The notes under the pieces are model-generated. The model had not been told where the DNA came from and searched no databases. It saw only the letters and a list, made by a program, of their open reading frames with translations. The position numbers and the translations under genes are program-made. Of a stretch of 64,000 nt of DNA, positions 62,974 through 64,000 are shown piece after piece. This DNA comes from Actinocorallia populi (lineage in GTDB: Bacteria; Actinomycetota; Actinomycetes; Streptosporangiales; Streptosporangiaceae): NCBI RefSeq assembly GCF_002995495.1, contig NZ_PVZV01000009.1, forward strand, positions 291,416-355,415. The letters run 5' to 3'. Position 1 is the stretch's first letter. Each line of letters starts with the position of its first letter.

Positions 62974-63010
62974 CAAGGAATCCCGGCCGTTCACGGCCGG
63001 GATTCCTTGC
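62973..63010 (+). terminator. 17-bp perfect hairpin after the 49-aa gene
   Basis: GCAAGGAATCCCGGCCG and its exact complement enclose a TTCA loop; the first base is the last of the stop codon. It may also mark the left boundary of the tnpB element. Confidence 0.8.
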
Positions 63011-63167
63011 TCCCCGCGGAGCGGGGCCGAGTGCCGCGCAACGGTCAGCCGGGGCGTTCCTGCTGCCCGAGGCACAACGAACATGCAGGTCATAGACGTA
63101 GCTTCACCCCGGTTATGCATGCCGGAAACGAGAAACACTCTCGGTGCCGGAAAGGAGACGTTACGTT

Positions 63168-64000
63168 GTGCGGATGAAGCTCGTGGTGCAAGTGAAGCTA
63201 CTCCCGGACGAGGCCACCCAGGTGGTTCTCCGGGAGACGCTGCACGCCTGCAACCGGGCCGCCAACCATGCCTCCCGACGCGCGTTCGAGGCCAGGACTA
63301 CGGGCAAGCAGTCGCTTCAGCGGCTGGTGTACGCAGAAGTGAAGGCGATGGGCCTGTCCGCCCAGCCCGCCCTGCACGCGATCCGCAAGACCGCCGGGGC
63401 CTACGCCACCTTGAAAGCGAACCTGAAAGCCGGGAACTACGGGCGGGAGGGCTCCAAACGGCGCAAGGCGGTGGAGTCCAAACCGGTCCGCTTCCGCAAG
63501 GAAGCCGCCCAGCCGTTCGACGACCGCTGCCTGTCCTGGCAGATCCAGGCCCGTACCGTCTCGATCTGGACCGTCCACGGCCGCGTGAAGGGCATCCCGT
63601 TCCAGTGCTCGCCCGCCCAGCTGAAGATGCTCACCGAGCACCGGCAAGGGGAGTCCGATCTGGTGCTGCGGGGAGGGAACTGGTATCTGTACGCGGTCTG
63701 CGACGTCCCCGAGCCCGAGCAGTTCGATCCGGCTGCCTTCCTGGGTCTGGATCTGGGCATCGTGAACATCGCCACCACCAGCGACGGCACCCGGCACGCA
63801 GGCAGGCACCTCAACCAGGTCCGCCACCGGCATCGTCGGCTGCGCGCCAGGCTGCAGAAGAAGGGCACCAAGTCCGCCAAACGCCTCCTGCGCAAGCTGT
63901 CGGGCCGGGAGGCGCGGTTCGCAGCCGACACCAACCATCGCATCGCCAAGCAGCTGGTGACCGAGGCTCAACGCACCTGCCGCGGCATCGCCCTGGAAGA
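63168..64000 (+). mobile_element. tnpB: TnpB (OrfB) RNA-guided nuclease gene of an IS200/IS605-type element, 3' truncated by window
   Basis: The frame is open from GTG 63168 to the window end (277 codons). It starts MRMKLVVQVKLLPDEATQ and contains YATLKANLKAGNYG, SKPVRFRKEAAQPFDDRCLSW and the first RuvC motif FLGLDLGIVNIATTSDG with catalytic Asp195. An Arg/Lys-rich helical region follows (HRHRRLRARLQKKGTKSAKRLL). The second RuvC motif RGIALE places Glu277 as the last complete codon. The zinc ribbon, third RuvC residue and any right-end guide RNA lie beyond the window. No tnpA is found upstream, so this may be a solo-tnpB (IS1341-like) unit. AAAGGAGA precedes the GTG. Confidence 0.92.

Overview
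The window is chromosomal DNA of a filamentous, high-GC actinomycete. The codon third positions are overwhelmingly G or C, many starts are GTG or TTG, and several genes look leaderless with a TANNNT box 6-8 nt before the start codon. The gene content fits too: IdeR, a SepX/GlpR-type divisome membrane protein beside a Glp (MoeA-like) gene, WhiJ-like XRE/DUF397 regulators, LAL-type LuxR giants, and a PAS-GAF-PP2C-ATPase stress regulator. Together these point to Streptosporangiales (Streptosporangiaceae or Thermomonosporaceae) more than to Streptomyces. That placement is inference; no rRNA lies in the window.

Layout, 1-31 kb. A NarL-type two-component pair (5' end cut off) and thpR are followed by a minus-strand block: a multi-pass membrane protein of unknown function, a secreted propeller-like protein, a 29-codon membrane peptide, serC, an MFS exporter and pdxH. 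Divergent from pdxH is a citrate synthase, then ideR and a PAS-GAF-phosphatase-ATPase regulator. Next come a methyltransferase, a DHA2 drug exporter fused to a winged-helix domain, and a thiolase. The citrate synthase and thiolase genes share an identical 13-bp upstream near-palindrome. After an IclR regulator and another methyltransferase come two tandem LAL regulators and a small basic protein. Then come an aromatic amino acid hydroxylase, a deoC-ALDH-(truncated ALDH) operon, and an Ala/Lys/Thr/Arg-rich histone-H1-like protein whose ribosome-binding site lies in a hairpin.

Layout, 31-50 kb. This stretch holds an L,D-transpeptidase, a 90-bp minisatellite, an orphan sensor kinase, argS, plsX, an ABC polysaccharide exporter pair, proS (archaeal/eukaryal-like short form), and two tandem secreted S33 tripeptidyl-aminopeptidases. 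It continues with a SigR-like ECF sigma factor without an adjacent zinc anti-sigma gene, an XRE/DUF5753 regulator, tRNA-Arg(CCU), a 0.93-kb gene-free G-rich leader region and a VanY-type D,D-carboxypeptidase followed by a 102-bp minisatellite.

Layout, 50-64 kb. The core locus runs SAF - FmdB - K+/H+ antiporter - 2-hydroxyacid dehydrogenase - 5-FCL, divergent from galU - glp/moeA - moaC - mog - rimJ - sepX/glpR - tRNA-Ala(CGC). It combines molybdopterin synthesis with a conserved actinobacterial division module. Past tRNA-Ala is an accessory region: an RsbW-like ATPase, XRE, DUF397, a small unknown protein, DUF6879, a second XRE and a 49-aa unknown peptide. The window ends inside a TnpB of the IS200/IS605 type that has no tnpA upstream of it here.

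The most unusual signals are the hairpins sequestering ribosome-binding sites at two genes, the long-period minisatellites directly downstream of cell-wall genes, the LAL tandem with GTCTTAG heptamers, the catalytically incomplete ALDH partner, and the small peptide/regulator island next to tnpB.
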